DNA of 64,000 bases, from positions 124,100-188,099 of the forward strand of contig QKXI01000009.1 of NCBI GenBank assembly GCA_003367665.1, written 5' to 3'. The translations under genes were made by a program, and so were the position numbers. The stretch comes from Leifsonia sp. ku-ls (lineage in GTDB: Bacteria; Actinomycetota; Actinomycetes; Actinomycetales; Microbacteriaceae). This document shows, piece after piece, positions 1-7,536 of this stretch. The notes under the pieces are model-generated. The model was not told the origin of the DNA. It saw only the letters and a list, made by a program, of their open reading frames with translations, and did not search any database. Within the stretch, counting starts at the first letter, position 1. Each line of letters opens with the position of its first letter.

Positions 1-1046
1 CTCCCGCGCTCCTCGCCGACGCGCCCCCGGTCGTCGACGGCCCGATGGTCAGCGCCGAGTTCAACCAGGAGATGATCGAGACGCAGACGCGTCCGGTGCT
101 CACCACGGGCGACCTCCTGCTCGACATCGTCGGCGGTCGTGAGCTGGCCGACTCCCTCGCGCAGCGGCACGGCGCCCGGGCCATCGCGGTCGCGATGTCG
201 CCGATGCGGATGCGTCCGCACGTCACCGACGACCCCCGCTACGCCAAGATGATCGAGCGTTACGGGCTGACGGCGCGCGGGACGCTGGTGTGCGGGTTCC
301 ACGTGCACGTCGGCATCGACTCGCGCGAGGAGGGGGTGGCGGTGCTCGACCGCATCCGCACCTGGCTCCCGACCCTGCTCGCCCTCAGCGCCAACTCGCC
401 CTTCTTCGGCGGCGCCGACACCGGGCACGCCAGCTACCGCTTCGCGGCGTGGCACCAGTGGCAGAGCGCCGGGCCGACCGACGTCTTCGGATCGGTGGAG
501 GCGTACGACCGGTTCGAGCGCTTCCTCGTCGACACCGGCGTCATCCTCGACTCCGGCATGCTCTATCTCGACGCGCGCGTGTCGCACAAGGTGCCCACCG
601 TCGAGATCCGCGTCGCCGACGTCTGTCTCGACGCGCGCGACGCCGCCGTGATCGCGGCCCTCGTGCGTGCGCTGGTCGACACGGCGGTCGCCGAGTGGCG
701 CGCGGGCATCCCGCCGGCGGCGGTGCCGTCGGCGGCGCTCCGGCTCGCGGAGTGGCAGGCGGCCCTCACGGGCGTGACCGGCTCGTTGCCGCATCCCGTC
801 ACCTGGCGCGAGGTCTCGGCGGTGGAGGCGGTGGAGGCGCTGCTCGCCCACACCGCAGGCGCGCTGGAGGCGAACGGCGACCTGGCACTGGTCCGCCGGG
901 GCGTCGCCCGTATCCACGCGGTCGGCGGCGGCGCCGGCCGGCAACGGGCGGCGTTCGCCCGCCGCGGGCGGATGCGCGACGTCGTCGCGCTGGCCGTCAC
1001 CGCGACGCACGAGCAGTCGGAAGACGACGACCTGGTCGTCGCATGA
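1..1046 (+). CDS. YbdK-family carboxylate-amine ligase (GCS2 type), 5' end cut by window
   Basis: The reading frame is open from the first complete codon at position 3, and the family's usual N-terminal GVEEE-type start is absent, so the gene begins before the window; about 25 residues are probably missing. The segment CGFHVHVGI (about 291-317) is the histidine motif of the glutamate-cysteine ligase 2 fold. ARVSHKVPTVEIRVADV further on is also typical. The family makes an ATP-dependent bond between a carboxylate (usually glutamate) and an amine such as cysteine; the true substrate of YbdK members is uncertain. It ends 64 bases before a small gene on the same strand. Family assignment is confident, substrate is not. 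Confidence 0.85.
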   Translation, partial: PALLADAPPVVDGPMVSAEFNQEMIETQTRPVLTTGDLLLDIVGGRELADSLAQRHGARAIAVAMSPMRMRPHVTDDPRYAKMIERYGLTARGTLVCGFHVHVGIDSREEGVAVLDRIRTWLPTLLALSANSPFFGGADTGHASYRFAAWHQWQSAGPTDVFGSVEAYDRFERFLVDTGVILDSGMLYLDARVSHKVPTVEIRVADVCLDARDAAVIAALVRALVDTAVAEWRAGIPPAAVPSAALRLAEWQAALTGVTGSLPHPVTWREVSAVEAVEALLAHTAGALEANGDLALVRRGVARIHAVGGGAGRQRAAFARRGRMRDVVALAVTATHEQSEDDDLVVA

Positions 1047-1110
1047 CACTCGCGTTCGCCGCGGGTCATCCGGCCTTCCGTGCGGCGATGATCGCGCCTA
1101 TTCTGCGGTC

Positions 1111-1380
1111 ATGACGGAGAAGGAGCTCGCCCACCAGCACGCCGTCTACACCTACGGCTCGCTGCCGCTGACGCTCATGTACAGCCCGACCGCGACCGCG
1201 GCCTGGGAGGTGTACTACGGCGGCGAGTACCTCGGCCTGATCGAGGAGCTCCACGGCACGGGCAAGCTGTGGCCCGGCTTCGTCGCCCGCCTGCCCGGCG
1301 AGGAGGAGACCGGCGAGGGCATCCCCGCGCAGGACTGGCGCGTCGCCGTCGAGCTGCTCGCGGCACACGCCGGACTCTGA
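1111..1380 (+). CDS. small hypothetical protein, 89 aa
   Basis: An 89-residue soluble protein with no signal peptide or membrane segment. It is rich in aromatic and acidic residues (VYTYGSLPLTLMY, WEVYYGGEYLGLIEEL) and looks like a compact alpha/beta fold. The ATG at 1111 is the only reasonable start. Codon use matches the neighbouring housekeeping genes, so it is likely real. I do not recognise the family. It lies between a ligase on the same strand and convergent small genes, which says nothing firm about its role. Confidence 0.6.
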   Translation: MTEKELAHQHAVYTYGSLPLTLMYSPTATAAWEVYYGGEYLGLIEELHGTGKLWPGFVARLPGEEETGEGIPAQDWRVAVELLAAHAGL

Positions 1381-1396
1381 GCGGGTGCCGCTCCGA

Positions 1397-1603
1397 TCAG
1401 AACGCGAACTGGGACCACTCGGCGCGCTCAAGCGAGACCTTCTCGCCGTGCGAGTCGACGATCCAGTGATCCGGCGTGCAGCCGAGGTAGGTGCAGAGCA
1501 GGGTCTGGCTCGTCCAGCCGTCCGCCGAATGGACCCAGCGGACGAGGTGGAGATCCTGCCCAGGCTTCGGGATGTTCCCGATGGATGGTTCGAACGTGGT
1601 CAT
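1397..1603 (-). CDS. small hypothetical protein, 68 aa
   Basis: A 68-residue protein preceded by a strong purine-rich ribosome binding site (GGGGAGGGG about 8 bases before the ATG). It contains tryptophans spaced along the chain (VRWVHSADGW, DHWIVDSHGE, AEWSQF) and two cysteines in LLCTYLGC. There is no signal peptide. It converges with the 89-aa gene, the two ends being 16 bases apart. I do not recognise a family and no function can be offered. Confidence 0.55.
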   Translation of the reverse strand: MTTFEPSIGNIPKPGQDLHLVRWVHSADGWTSQTLLCTYLGCTPDHWIVDSHGEKVSLERAEWSQFAF

Positions 1604-1681
1604 GCTGCACCCCTCCCCTTGTGCGGCCTTCCAAGACGACCCTATCGGGGTACAGGACCGGGGGACAAGGCCCCCGGGCGC

Positions 1682-1843
1682 TCAGTTGCCGCTGTCGTCC
1701 TCCAGCGGGTCGTACTCGTCGTGGACGGGCTCGACGAAGCCGTCCGCGTCGTACGGGCCTTCGTCTCCGCCCTCGGCGATCGCGTCGACGTCGATCGGCT
1801 CGCCCGACGGCGTCTCCGGCCAGTTCTCCTTCGCGTCGGTCAT
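1682..1843 (-). CDS. small acidic protein, 53 aa
   Basis: A 53-residue, strongly acidic protein reading MTDAKENWPETPSGEP at the start and ending DEYDPLEDDSGN. It is preceded by an excellent ribosome binding site (AGGAAGGGAG, 5 bases before the ATG). Nearly every third position is G or C, as in real genes here. It is probably disordered; such acidic mini-proteins are common in actinobacteria but have no assigned role. The antiporter gene upstream on the same strand ends 84 bases away. Confidence 0.6.
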   Translation of the reverse strand: MTDAKENWPETPSGEPIDVDAIAEGGDEGPYDADGFVEPVHDEYDPLEDDSGN

Positions 1844-1927
1844 GTCCGCTCCCTTCCTGGATGCGCTGACTCGTGGAGTCTCTGCCCGCGATGGTAGACG
1901 GGCGCCGCTCCGCCGGAAAGCCCCGCC

Positions 1928-3514
1928 TCACTCGCCGGGCTCGCGGCCGGTGAGCCGCACCTCCTCCACGTCGAGGTGGCGCTGGACGTCCCGCAGCACG
2001 ATGTCGTCGATCTCGCCCTCGTCACGGAGGCGCACCACCTCCTCGCGCTTGCAGTGCAGCAGCGCGAGGCGCAGCTCGGTGTCCTGTCGGCTCCGTTCGA
2101 CGGCCTCCTCGCCTCCGCTCGACTCGTCTTCGGCATCCAGCAGCTCCAGGTGCTCCTCGAACTCGTTCTGGATGCGCTCGCTCACCTCGGGGTCGACGCC
2201 GAGTCGCCGCGCCAGCTCGGGGAGCTCGTCGAGGGCCGCCCGCGTCGCGCTGGTCTCCGCCAGCCGCCGCTCGTGGCCGACGGCCTCGTCGCCGGGCAGC
2301 CGGGCCCAGCGCACGACGCCGGGCAGGATCAGGCCCTGCACCACGAGCGTCACGATGATCACGCCGGTCGTGACGAAGACGATGAAGTCGCGGTTCGGAA
2401 AGGGGTGGCCGGAGCTGAGCGCCGCCGGAACGGCCAGGGCGGCGGCGAGCGAGACGGCGCCGCGGAAGCCGGAGAGACTGCTGACCACGCGCCAGCGGTT
2501 GCTCATCCGGCGCGCCCGCTGCTGCGGGCGCCGGTCCAGCACGCGGATGAGGAACACCGAGCCGAACTGGAACGCGAAGCGGACGGCGACGATCGTCACG
2601 GTGACGGCGAGGATGGCGAGCAGACCCATCCCGAGGTCGCGCGTGGCCAGTTCGGCGGTGGAGCGCGGGAGCTCGATGCCGACGAGCACGAAGAGGCTCG
2701 CGTTGAGCAGGAAGGTGGAGAACGACCAGAAGGCGTCGGACTGCCGTCGCCCCTCCGCGACGCCGATGCGCGGCCCGGCCTGACTGATGATCAGGCCGGC
2801 GACGACGACCGCGAGCACTCCGGAGGCGTGGACGAGCTCGGCCAGCAGGTAGGCGACGAAGGGCGTCAGCAGCATGGCGATGTTCTGCGTGATGGCGTCG
2901 CGGAGCCGGCGTCGGGCGACGATCGCGGCCCACGCCACGAGGGCCCCCACCGCCGCCGCGCCGAGGTAGGCGATGAGGAAGGTCACCGTGATGGCGCCGA
3001 GGCCCACATCCGCGTCGCCCACCGTGAACCCGACCGCCAGCGACCAGAGGACGAGAGCGGTCCCGTCGTTGACCAGGCTCTCGGCGCGCAGGATGGTGAC
3101 GTTGCGCCGCGGCAGCGAGTGCGTGAACGAGACGACGGCGGTGGCGTCGGTCGGGGCGATCGCGGCGCCGAGCACCCAGGCCGGGCCCCACGGCAGACCC
3201 ATGGCGTGCGCCAGCACGGCGACGGCGGCCGCGGTCAGCACGACCAGCGCCGTGCTCATCAGGGCGATGCCGCGCAGGTTGCTCCTGATCTCGCGCAGTG
3301 AGGTGGTCAGGCTCTCCCAGTACAGGATCGCGGGGAGGAACAGGAACAGCACGACCTCCGGCGCCAGCTCGATGTCGCGGAACAGCGGCACGAGGCCGAT
3401 CAGCACGCCGATGCCGACGAGCAGCAGGGGCTGGGCGATCCCGGTCTTGCGGGCGATGACCTTGGTCAGCAGGGTGGTGACGCCGATGACGACGACGAGT
3501 TCGAGTCCGAGCAA
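1928..3514 (-). CDS. Na+/H+ antiporter, CPA1 family
   Basis: A membrane sodium-proton exchanger for pH and salt homeostasis. The start is taken as TTG at 3514 because AAGGAGG sits 4 bases before it and the first transmembrane helix follows at once (LGLELVVVIGVTTLL). About 12 helices fill residues 1-405. GAAIAPTDATAVVSF and ESLVNDGTALVLWSL are the conserved ion-binding and helix-break motifs of bacterial CPA1 antiporters. Residues of about 410-528 form a hydrophilic, glutamate-rich cytoplasmic tail typical of this subfamily. The 528-aa length is normal. It stands alone, divergent from the APC permease. Confidence 0.9.
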   Translation of the reverse strand: MLGLELVVVIGVTTLLTKVIARKTGIAQPLLLVGIGVLIGLVPLFRDIELAPEVVLFLFLPAILYWESLTTSLREIRSNLRGIALMSTALVVLTAAAVAVLAHAMGLPWGPAWVLGAAIAPTDATAVVSFTHSLPRRNVTILRAESLVNDGTALVLWSLAVGFTVGDADVGLGAITVTFLIAYLGAAAVGALVAWAAIVARRRLRDAITQNIAMLLTPFVAYLLAELVHASGVLAVVVAGLIISQAGPRIGVAEGRRQSDAFWSFSTFLLNASLFVLVGIELPRSTAELATRDLGMGLLAILAVTVTIVAVRFAFQFGSVFLIRVLDRRPQQRARRMSNRWRVVSSLSGFRGAVSLAAALAVPAALSSGHPFPNRDFIVFVTTGVIIVTLVVQGLILPGVVRWARLPGDEAVGHERRLAETSATRAALDELPELARRLGVDPEVSERIQNEFEEHLELLDAEDESSGGEEAVERSRQDTELRLALLHCKREEVVRLRDEGEIDDIVLRDVQRHLDVEEVRLTGREPGE

Positions 3515-3607
3515 CAGACCTCCTTGGCGCCCATGTTCCCGCGGCGGGGGACGTGCCGGAACCCTCCGGCTGCATCCGGTGTCGGTCGTCTCCGCCATCA
3601 TGGAGCC

Positions 3608-4930
3608 ATGACGGAACGCGGGCCTTCGACCACGCGCGGCCGCGGTCCGCAGCCTGAGCTGCCCGACCCGCAGGTGCCGGCGGCGACCCACGGCCGCCTC
3701 GGCGTGGCCGGCGGCACGGCGCTCTACATCGCCGCGGTGCTCGGAACGGGCATCCTCGTGCTGCCCGCGCTCGCGGCGGCCGCGGCCGGTCCCGGCGCGA
3801 TCCTGGCGGTCGCGGCGCTCGCGCTCATCTCGGTGCCGCTGGCGGCGACCTTCGCGGCCCTCGCCCGGAGGCATCCGGATGCGGGAGGCGTCGCGACGTT
3901 CGCCCGCCGGGCGTTCGGGCCGGGGGCCGCGCGGGTGATCGGCTACTGGTTCTTCTTCGTGACGCCGATCGGCGCCCCGATCGCGGCCCTCATGACCGCG
4001 CGCTATGTCGTGGCCGTGATCGGCGGCGATGCCGCGACGACAACCGTCATCGCCGTGGCGCTCATGGTCGTCCCGGTCGTCGTGACGGCGTTCGGGGTGC
4101 GCTTCGCGGCCTCCGTGCAGCTCGTGCTCTCGGGTGCCCTGATCGCCGTGCTGATCTTCGTGCTCGCCGCGGCGGCGCCGCACGCCCGGCCGGAGAACCT
4201 GCAGCCGCTGCTGCCGCACGGCTGGGCGGGCGTCGGGCTCGCGATGAGCCTCTACATCTGGGCGTTCGCCGGCTGGGAGGCGGTGGCCGGCATCGGCGGC
4301 GAGTTCCGCGACCCGCGGCGCGACATCCCGCGCGCCACCGCCCTCGCGCTGGTCATCGTGTCGGTCGCGTACCTCGCGATCCAGACGGTCACGGTGGTGG
4401 TCCTCGGAGACCGCGCCGCGTCGAGCGCCGTGCCCCTGCTCGACCTCGTGGAGGTCGCCACCGGCTCCGGCGGGGGAGTCGTCGTCGCGGTCATCGCGGC
4501 CATCGTCGTCACGGGCGTCTTCAACGCCTACCTCGCCGCGTTCAGCAAGCTGGGCGCGGCCATGGGCCGCGACGGCGACCTGCCGGCGTGGTTCGGCCGC
4601 GGCGTCGAGAACGGCGCGGTGGCCCGTCGCGGCCTCCTGCTCTCGGCCGTCGTCATGGCCCTGTACTCGGTGGTGGTGCTCGCGAGCGGCGACCTCCCGC
4701 CGTTCATCCTCGTGCACACGAGCATCGCGGCCGCGGTCTACGGGCTCGGTGTCGCCTCGGCCCTCCGGCTGCTGCCGACCCGCTCGCTCGGCTGGTGGAT
4801 GGCGCTGCTCTCGTGCGCGCTGGCCGCCGGGCTGCTCGTCCTGGCCGGCTGGCACCTCGTCTTCCCGGCCGGCGTGGCGCTCGTGGCGCTCGCCGTCGGC
4901 GTCGTGCAGCGGTCGCGCCGCGCATATTGA
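3608..4930 (+). CDS. APC-superfamily amino acid permease
   Basis: A 440-residue integral membrane transporter with about 12 helices. ALYIAAVLGTGILVLPAL near residue 40 is the first broken helix of the amino acid-polyamine-organocation fold, and YIWAFAGWEAVAGIGGEFRD near residue 220 matches the family's helix 6 region. ATG 3608 is chosen; in-frame codons upstream encode unlike sequence. The first 33 residues are hydrophilic. The substrate cannot be read from sequence. The stop codon overlaps an AT-rich stretch that marks the start of a compositionally different operon. Confidence 0.85.
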   Translation: MTERGPSTTRGRGPQPELPDPQVPAATHGRLGVAGGTALYIAAVLGTGILVLPALAAAAAGPGAILAVAALALISVPLAATFAALARRHPDAGGVATFARRAFGPGAARVIGYWFFFVTPIGAPIAALMTARYVVAVIGGDAATTTVIAVALMVVPVVVTAFGVRFAASVQLVLSGALIAVLIFVLAAAAPHARPENLQPLLPHGWAGVGLAMSLYIWAFAGWEAVAGIGGEFRDPRRDIPRATALALVIVSVAYLAIQTVTVVVLGDRAASSAVPLLDLVEVATGSGGGVVVAVIAAIVVTGVFNAYLAAFSKLGAAMGRDGDLPAWFGRGVENGAVARRGLLLSAVVMALYSVVVLASGDLPPFILVHTSIAAAVYGLGVASALRLLPTRSLGWWMALLSCALAAGLLVLAGWHLVFPAGVALVALAVGVVQRSRRAY

Positions 4931-4951
4931 CCTGGATATACATTCATATTT

Positions 4952-5000
4952 TTGCCTCCGGCATAATTGATCCCTAAAGTCGGCCCTGGAGAAGTTCTCC
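4952..5000 (+). promoter_or_regulatory. promoter with overlapping palindrome for the peptide operon
   Basis: TTGCCT at 4952-4957 and TAAAGT at 4975-4980 are separated by exactly 17 bases, a good sigma-70-type promoter in an AT-rich island. The perfect palindrome GGAGAA-G-TTCTCC at 4988-5000 lies at the predicted transcription start, a place where a repressor would block. A ribosome binding site (AAGGGA) follows before the ATG at 5020. Prediction only. Confidence 0.5.
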
Positions 5001-5019
5001 ACGAAGGGAATCTGTCGAA

Positions 5020-5298
5020 ATGCGCAAAATAGCGATCGGAGCGTCAGTTGTAGCGCTGGCGATTGTGGGAGTGGTGACCGATACGGTCACGGCACCAGAG
5101 GTCTCCGCAGTGGAATGCGTGCAGAACGTCGGGAAGTGGGAGGCGTTCAACAAGTGCGCGGGAGTGCCGGCCCGACACTGGGACGCTATCAAGAACTCTG
5201 CGTCTCAGTATGGCAACTGGGCTTCGGCTGGCCAGTGGTCCCGGCAGTCGTCGTGCTGGGCCAATGTGGTTTCGTACGGCTACTCGCTGAAGGCGTAA
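5020..5298 (+). CDS. small secreted Trp/Cys-rich peptide, bacteriocin-like precursor
   Basis: A 92-residue precursor. Residues 1-30 form a Sec signal peptide: MRKIAIG, a hydrophobic stretch, and a cleavage site at about VSA-VE. The predicted 62-residue mature peptide has three cysteines (33, 46, 79) and five tryptophans (40, 54, 67, 73, 80), many Ser/Tyr/Gly, and ends GYSLKA. It is the first gene of an operon whose other products are a lipoprotein, an export adaptor, an ABC ATPase and a permease. Size, composition and context resemble secreted bacteriocins, but it is not clearly a member of the lactococcin 972 family or any other I know. Function is inferred from context only. Confidence 0.65.
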   Translation: MRKIAIGASVVALAIVGVVTDTVTAPEVSAVECVQNVGKWEAFNKCAGVPARHWDAIKNSASQYGNWASAGQWSRQSSCWANVVSYGYSLKA

Positions 5299-5300
5299 GG

Positions 5301-5909
5301 GTGCTTCAACGGGCGGTCGGCAAGGCGGCCGCTGTGCTGGCAGTCTTCGCAGCATCGGCTGTTCTTGCTGGCTGCTCGTCGCCGGCTCCGACAAAGAGCG
5401 TGCAGACGATCTCGCTGGACGGTCCGTGGGCGAGCGACTTCCAGAAGGCCTTCGCCGACGCTAAGACGGAGTGGGAACGCGACGTACTTCGTGACGGAGT
5501 CGTCACTGCGGCGGAGTACGAGCAGAGCCGAGCACATGTGCGGTCCTGTCTCGGGGATGCTGGCTACACAATCTCCTGGGACGAGCAAGGGGGATTCGCG
5601 CTTGGCGCGAAGTCCGGTACCTACCCGGACGACTTTTTCGAGCGTTCGGACCCCGTCCTCCGTCAATGTGAATCGCGTTGGGCAGGCTCGATTCCCTTCC
5701 TCTTCGAGCAGGTGCGCCGCAATCCTGCAAAGAAGGATGAAGCGACGATTCAGGTGGCGTGTCTGAAGGCCGCGGGGCTCGTGGACGAGACATACAGCAA
5801 GCAGCGCTGGTCGCGCGACAACGAGAAGGGTGACTTCCCCTTCGACCCGACATCCGAGAGCGCGCGGCAATGCTCCCTCGATCCGCTGTCGCTGTGGCTG
5901 GCCAAATGA
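5301..5909 (+). CDS. lipoprotein of peptide operon, duplicated CLxxAG motif
   Basis: Begins 2 bases after the peptide gene at GTG 5301, with AAGGCG 5 bases upstream. It has a type II signal peptide with lipobox VLAG-C (Cys25). The 177-residue mature part is hydrophilic and carries two related segments, RSCLGDAGY (81-89) and VACLKAAGL (152-160), each followed by a further cysteine (123 and 191), suggesting two small disulfide-linked units. It is anchored outside the membrane. In such an operon it could be an immunity protein, a chaperone or a partner of the exporter; none is proven. Lower GC than the flanking genes. Confidence 0.6.
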   Translation: MLQRAVGKAAAVLAVFAASAVLAGCSSPAPTKSVQTISLDGPWASDFQKAFADAKTEWERDVLRDGVVTAAEYEQSRAHVRSCLGDAGYTISWDEQGGFALGAKSGTYPDDFFERSDPVLRQCESRWAGSIPFLFEQVRRNPAKKDEATIQVACLKAAGLVDETYSKQRWSRDNEKGDFPFDPTSESARQCSLDPLSLWLAK

Positions 5910-6949
5910 CGCACGTGCGTGGGTCCTGGCGGTCCGCTGTGGGAATCAGCAGCATCGTCGCCATGAGTGCCGCAGCTGCGGTCGCCGCTTTGCTGGTGCA
6001 CCCACCCGAGCCTGCGACGCTGGCAGCACCGCGACAGAGCACGACGGTTCGCGTGACCGAGCGGCCTTTCGACGATCGGCGCCAGACAGAGCTTGTCGTC
6101 GCCCCAGGACCGGCGCGTTCGGTGAGCTCACCGCGAACGGGCCGGCTGACTGCCTTCGACTGCGCGGCGGGAGCGGAGTTGCGGTCCGGTACCGCGCCGC
6201 TGGCGATCGACGGGCGGCGTCTGGTCGCGTTGGCCACGCATGCTCCGTTGTGGCGATCCCTCGTGACGGGCGACCGCGGTGACGATGTCCTTGCCGTGCA
6301 ATCGGAACTCACTCGTTTGGGCTATGCGACAGACCAGGACGGGGTCATGGGAAGAAGCACGTTCCGCGCACTATCGGCGCTGAGGAACGACCTGAAGGTG
6401 CCCGCTACAGCCGATTCGGTACTGGACGTTTCCGATATCGTCTGGCTGCCCGGGGCCAAGCTGTTGGTCAATCAGTGCGACGGTGTGCTCGGGACGGACA
6501 TCGTCTCCGGGGACGAACTGATCCGGCTTCCCGACAAGGCCGTCTCGGCGCGGCTCTCGACGGTACCCTCGTCGCGGGTGCCGGGACCGCGGCAACTCAT
6601 GGTCGGATCGCTGACGATACCTGTCGGCGACGATGGAGCCGTCACGAGTGCCGAGGCGCTCGACGGGCTCTCGTCGCTCCCCGAATTCGCTGTTGCTGCC
6701 CAAAAAGGAGGCACAGCGTCGATACCGGCGACCTGGGTGCTCGCGAAACCTGTGCCCGCGCTGGTTGTCCCTCCGACCGCCTTGTGGGATGTGAGGGATG
6801 GAACAGCCTGCCTTCAACCCGCGCACGGGAGACCGATACTCGTGCAGGTGCTCGGCTCCGATCTCGGACAGTCGTTCGTTTCCCCCCGGGAGAACGTCGA
6901 CCTCGGCGACGTGACCGCCTCTCCCCGCAAAGCTCAGACGTGCCGGTGA
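5906..6949 (+). CDS. peptidoglycan-binding membrane fusion-like adaptor
   Basis: Overlaps the lipoprotein stop by 4 bases (ATGA), which fixes the start at 5906. The 347-residue protein has one N-terminal membrane anchor (about 11-32) and is otherwise extracytoplasmic. Residues of about 119-150 (GDRGDDVLAVQSELTRLGY and following DGVMGRSTFRAL) are a peptidoglycan-binding type 1 domain. The flanking beta-rich sequence resembles HlyD/MacA adaptors that pair with ABC exporters in Gram-positive bacteria. It probably links the ABC transporter encoded downstream to the cell wall. Confidence 0.7.
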   Translation: MTHVRGSWRSAVGISSIVAMSAAAAVAALLVHPPEPATLAAPRQSTTVRVTERPFDDRRQTELVVAPGPARSVSSPRTGRLTAFDCAAGAELRSGTAPLAIDGRRLVALATHAPLWRSLVTGDRGDDVLAVQSELTRLGYATDQDGVMGRSTFRALSALRNDLKVPATADSVLDVSDIVWLPGAKLLVNQCDGVLGTDIVSGDELIRLPDKAVSARLSTVPSSRVPGPRQLMVGSLTIPVGDDGAVTSAEALDGLSSLPEFAVAAQKGGTASIPATWVLAKPVPALVVPPTALWDVRDGTACLQPAHGRPILVQVLGSDLGQSFVSPRENVDLGDVTASPRKAQTCR

Positions 6950-7536
6950 CGCTCGTTGAGGTCAGCCACTCGTTCGGTCGACCGCTGTTCGATCCGGTCT
7001 CGCACACGTTCGCTGCCGGTCGCGTTACCGGCATCGTCGGACCGAGCGGGTGCGGAAAGTCCACCCTTCTCGGCATCGTCGCCGGAATGATCAGACCGAC
7101 GTCCGGTCGTGTCGAGCGGACAGTCGCGCGGTGCGCCTGGGTGTTCCAGAATCCGCACGGTGTCGCCCCGCGGCGAGTGCTCGACCACGTCAGCCTCCCC
7201 ATCCTCGCGCGTGGGGCGGGGCGGCGCCAGGCGGATGCCCGGGCGCGGGCGCTGCTGAGGAACTTCGGGCTCGAAGAGAGAGCAGAAGCGACCTTCGGAG
7301 CGCTCTCCGGTGGGGAGGCGCAGCGGCTCATGCTCGCGCGAGCAGTCGCGTCTCAACCCGACCTGCTCCTCGTGGACGAGCCGACGGCTCAACTCGATCG
7401 GGCGATGGCTGCACACGTGAACGTCACCCTGGGCCATCTGGCGAGTGGCGGGGCGGCGGTCGTGATCGCGACACACGATCCAGCGACACGGGACGCATGC
7501 GATGAAGTCATCGACCTTGCCTCCGCGGCCCGGTGA
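6946..7536 (+). CDS. ABC transporter ATP-binding protein
   Basis: The start is taken at GTG 6946, which overlaps the previous stop as GTGA; GTG 6940 is a less likely alternative. At 196 residues it is a bare nucleotide-binding domain. Visible motifs are Walker A GPSGCGKST (about 32-40), Q-loop VFQNP, signature LSGGEAQRL, Walker B LLLVDEPTAQLD and the H-loop ATHD. Arrangement and sequence fit the MacB/LolD exporter group. It is coupled by a second GTGA overlap to the permease gene. Probable role: powering export of the operon's own peptide. Confidence 0.85.
   Translation: MTLVEVSHSFGRPLFDPVSHTFAAGRVTGIVGPSGCGKSTLLGIVAGMIRPTSGRVERTVARCAWVFQNPHGVAPRRVLDHVSLPILARGAGRRQADARARALLRNFGLEERAEATFGALSGGEAQRLMLARAVASQPDLLLVDEPTAQLDRAMAAHVNVTLGHLASGGAAVVIATHDPATRDACDEVIDLASAAR

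Noticed and set aside
5020-5298. Assignment of the small peptide to the lactococcin 972 family
   Set aside because: The exporter context is similar, but the mature sequence lacks a clear match to that family's pattern and has cysteines in different places.
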